From Flaccisagitta enflata (taxonomy: Eukaryota; Chaetognatha; Sagittoidea; Aphragmophora), in contig OZ231127.1 in assembly GCA_965153355.1 (NCBI GenBank), positions 54,994,001-55,058,000 of the forward strand: DNA of 64,000 nucleotides. The letters run 5' to 3'. Each line of letters opens with the position of its first letter. Position 1 is the first letter of the stretch. The notes under the pieces are model-generated. The model had not been told where the DNA came from and did not search any database. It saw only the letters and a program-made list of their open reading frames with translations. This document shows positions 63,997-64,000 of the stretch, piece by piece. Position numbers and translations under genes: made by a program.

Positions 63997-64000
63997 AATG

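Overview
This is animal genomic DNA and almost all of it is intron. I see no bacterial or viral gene organisation. Most long open frames are translations of simple repeats. The real signal is a set of short exons with consensus splice sites and consistent phases. Very dense microsatellites, many small non-autonomous transposons and introns of up to about 31 kb suggest a repeat-rich invertebrate. I cannot name the species or phylum.

The + strand carries the extracellular part of an FGF receptor-like 1 (FGFRL1) homologue. In order it has an acidic linker exon (2714-2761), a duplicate linker exon (8466-8513), two exons for Ig domain 2 (11418-11533 and 12034-12202), and three exons for Ig domain 3 (14537-14652, 46188-46292 and 61025-61175). 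Phases run 1-1, 1-1, 1-0, 0-1, 1-0, 0-0 and 0-1, so all exons join in one frame. Signal peptide, Ig domain 1, transmembrane segment and tail are not seen and probably lie outside the window.

Inside the 31.5-kb intron between the first two Ig3 exons, the minus strand carries exons of a second gene: 45307-45489 (start codon), 43931-44038, 34085-34204 and 32597-32796 (stop codon). Its first residues resemble Flattop/CFAP126, a cilium protein; this assignment is tentative. At least one exon appears to be missing from the model.

The linker exon is duplicated because a 1.7-1.9 kb block (about 1753-3440 and 7550-9472) is present twice. This is either a true segmental duplication or two haplotypes assembled in tandem.

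The remainder is repeats. Family A elements have long inverted ends around a central ~20-bp minisatellite (eight copies). Family B elements are ~100-350 bp, carry a 3' hairpin and a variable tetranucleotide array, and occur about twenty times in both orientations. There are also two Tc1/mariner-like elements with TA duplications, three hAT-like elements with 8-bp duplications, several foldback elements, an ~840-bp dispersed element (two copies), a decayed coding relic at 55150-56019, and dozens of microsatellites, some within 40 bp of splice sites.
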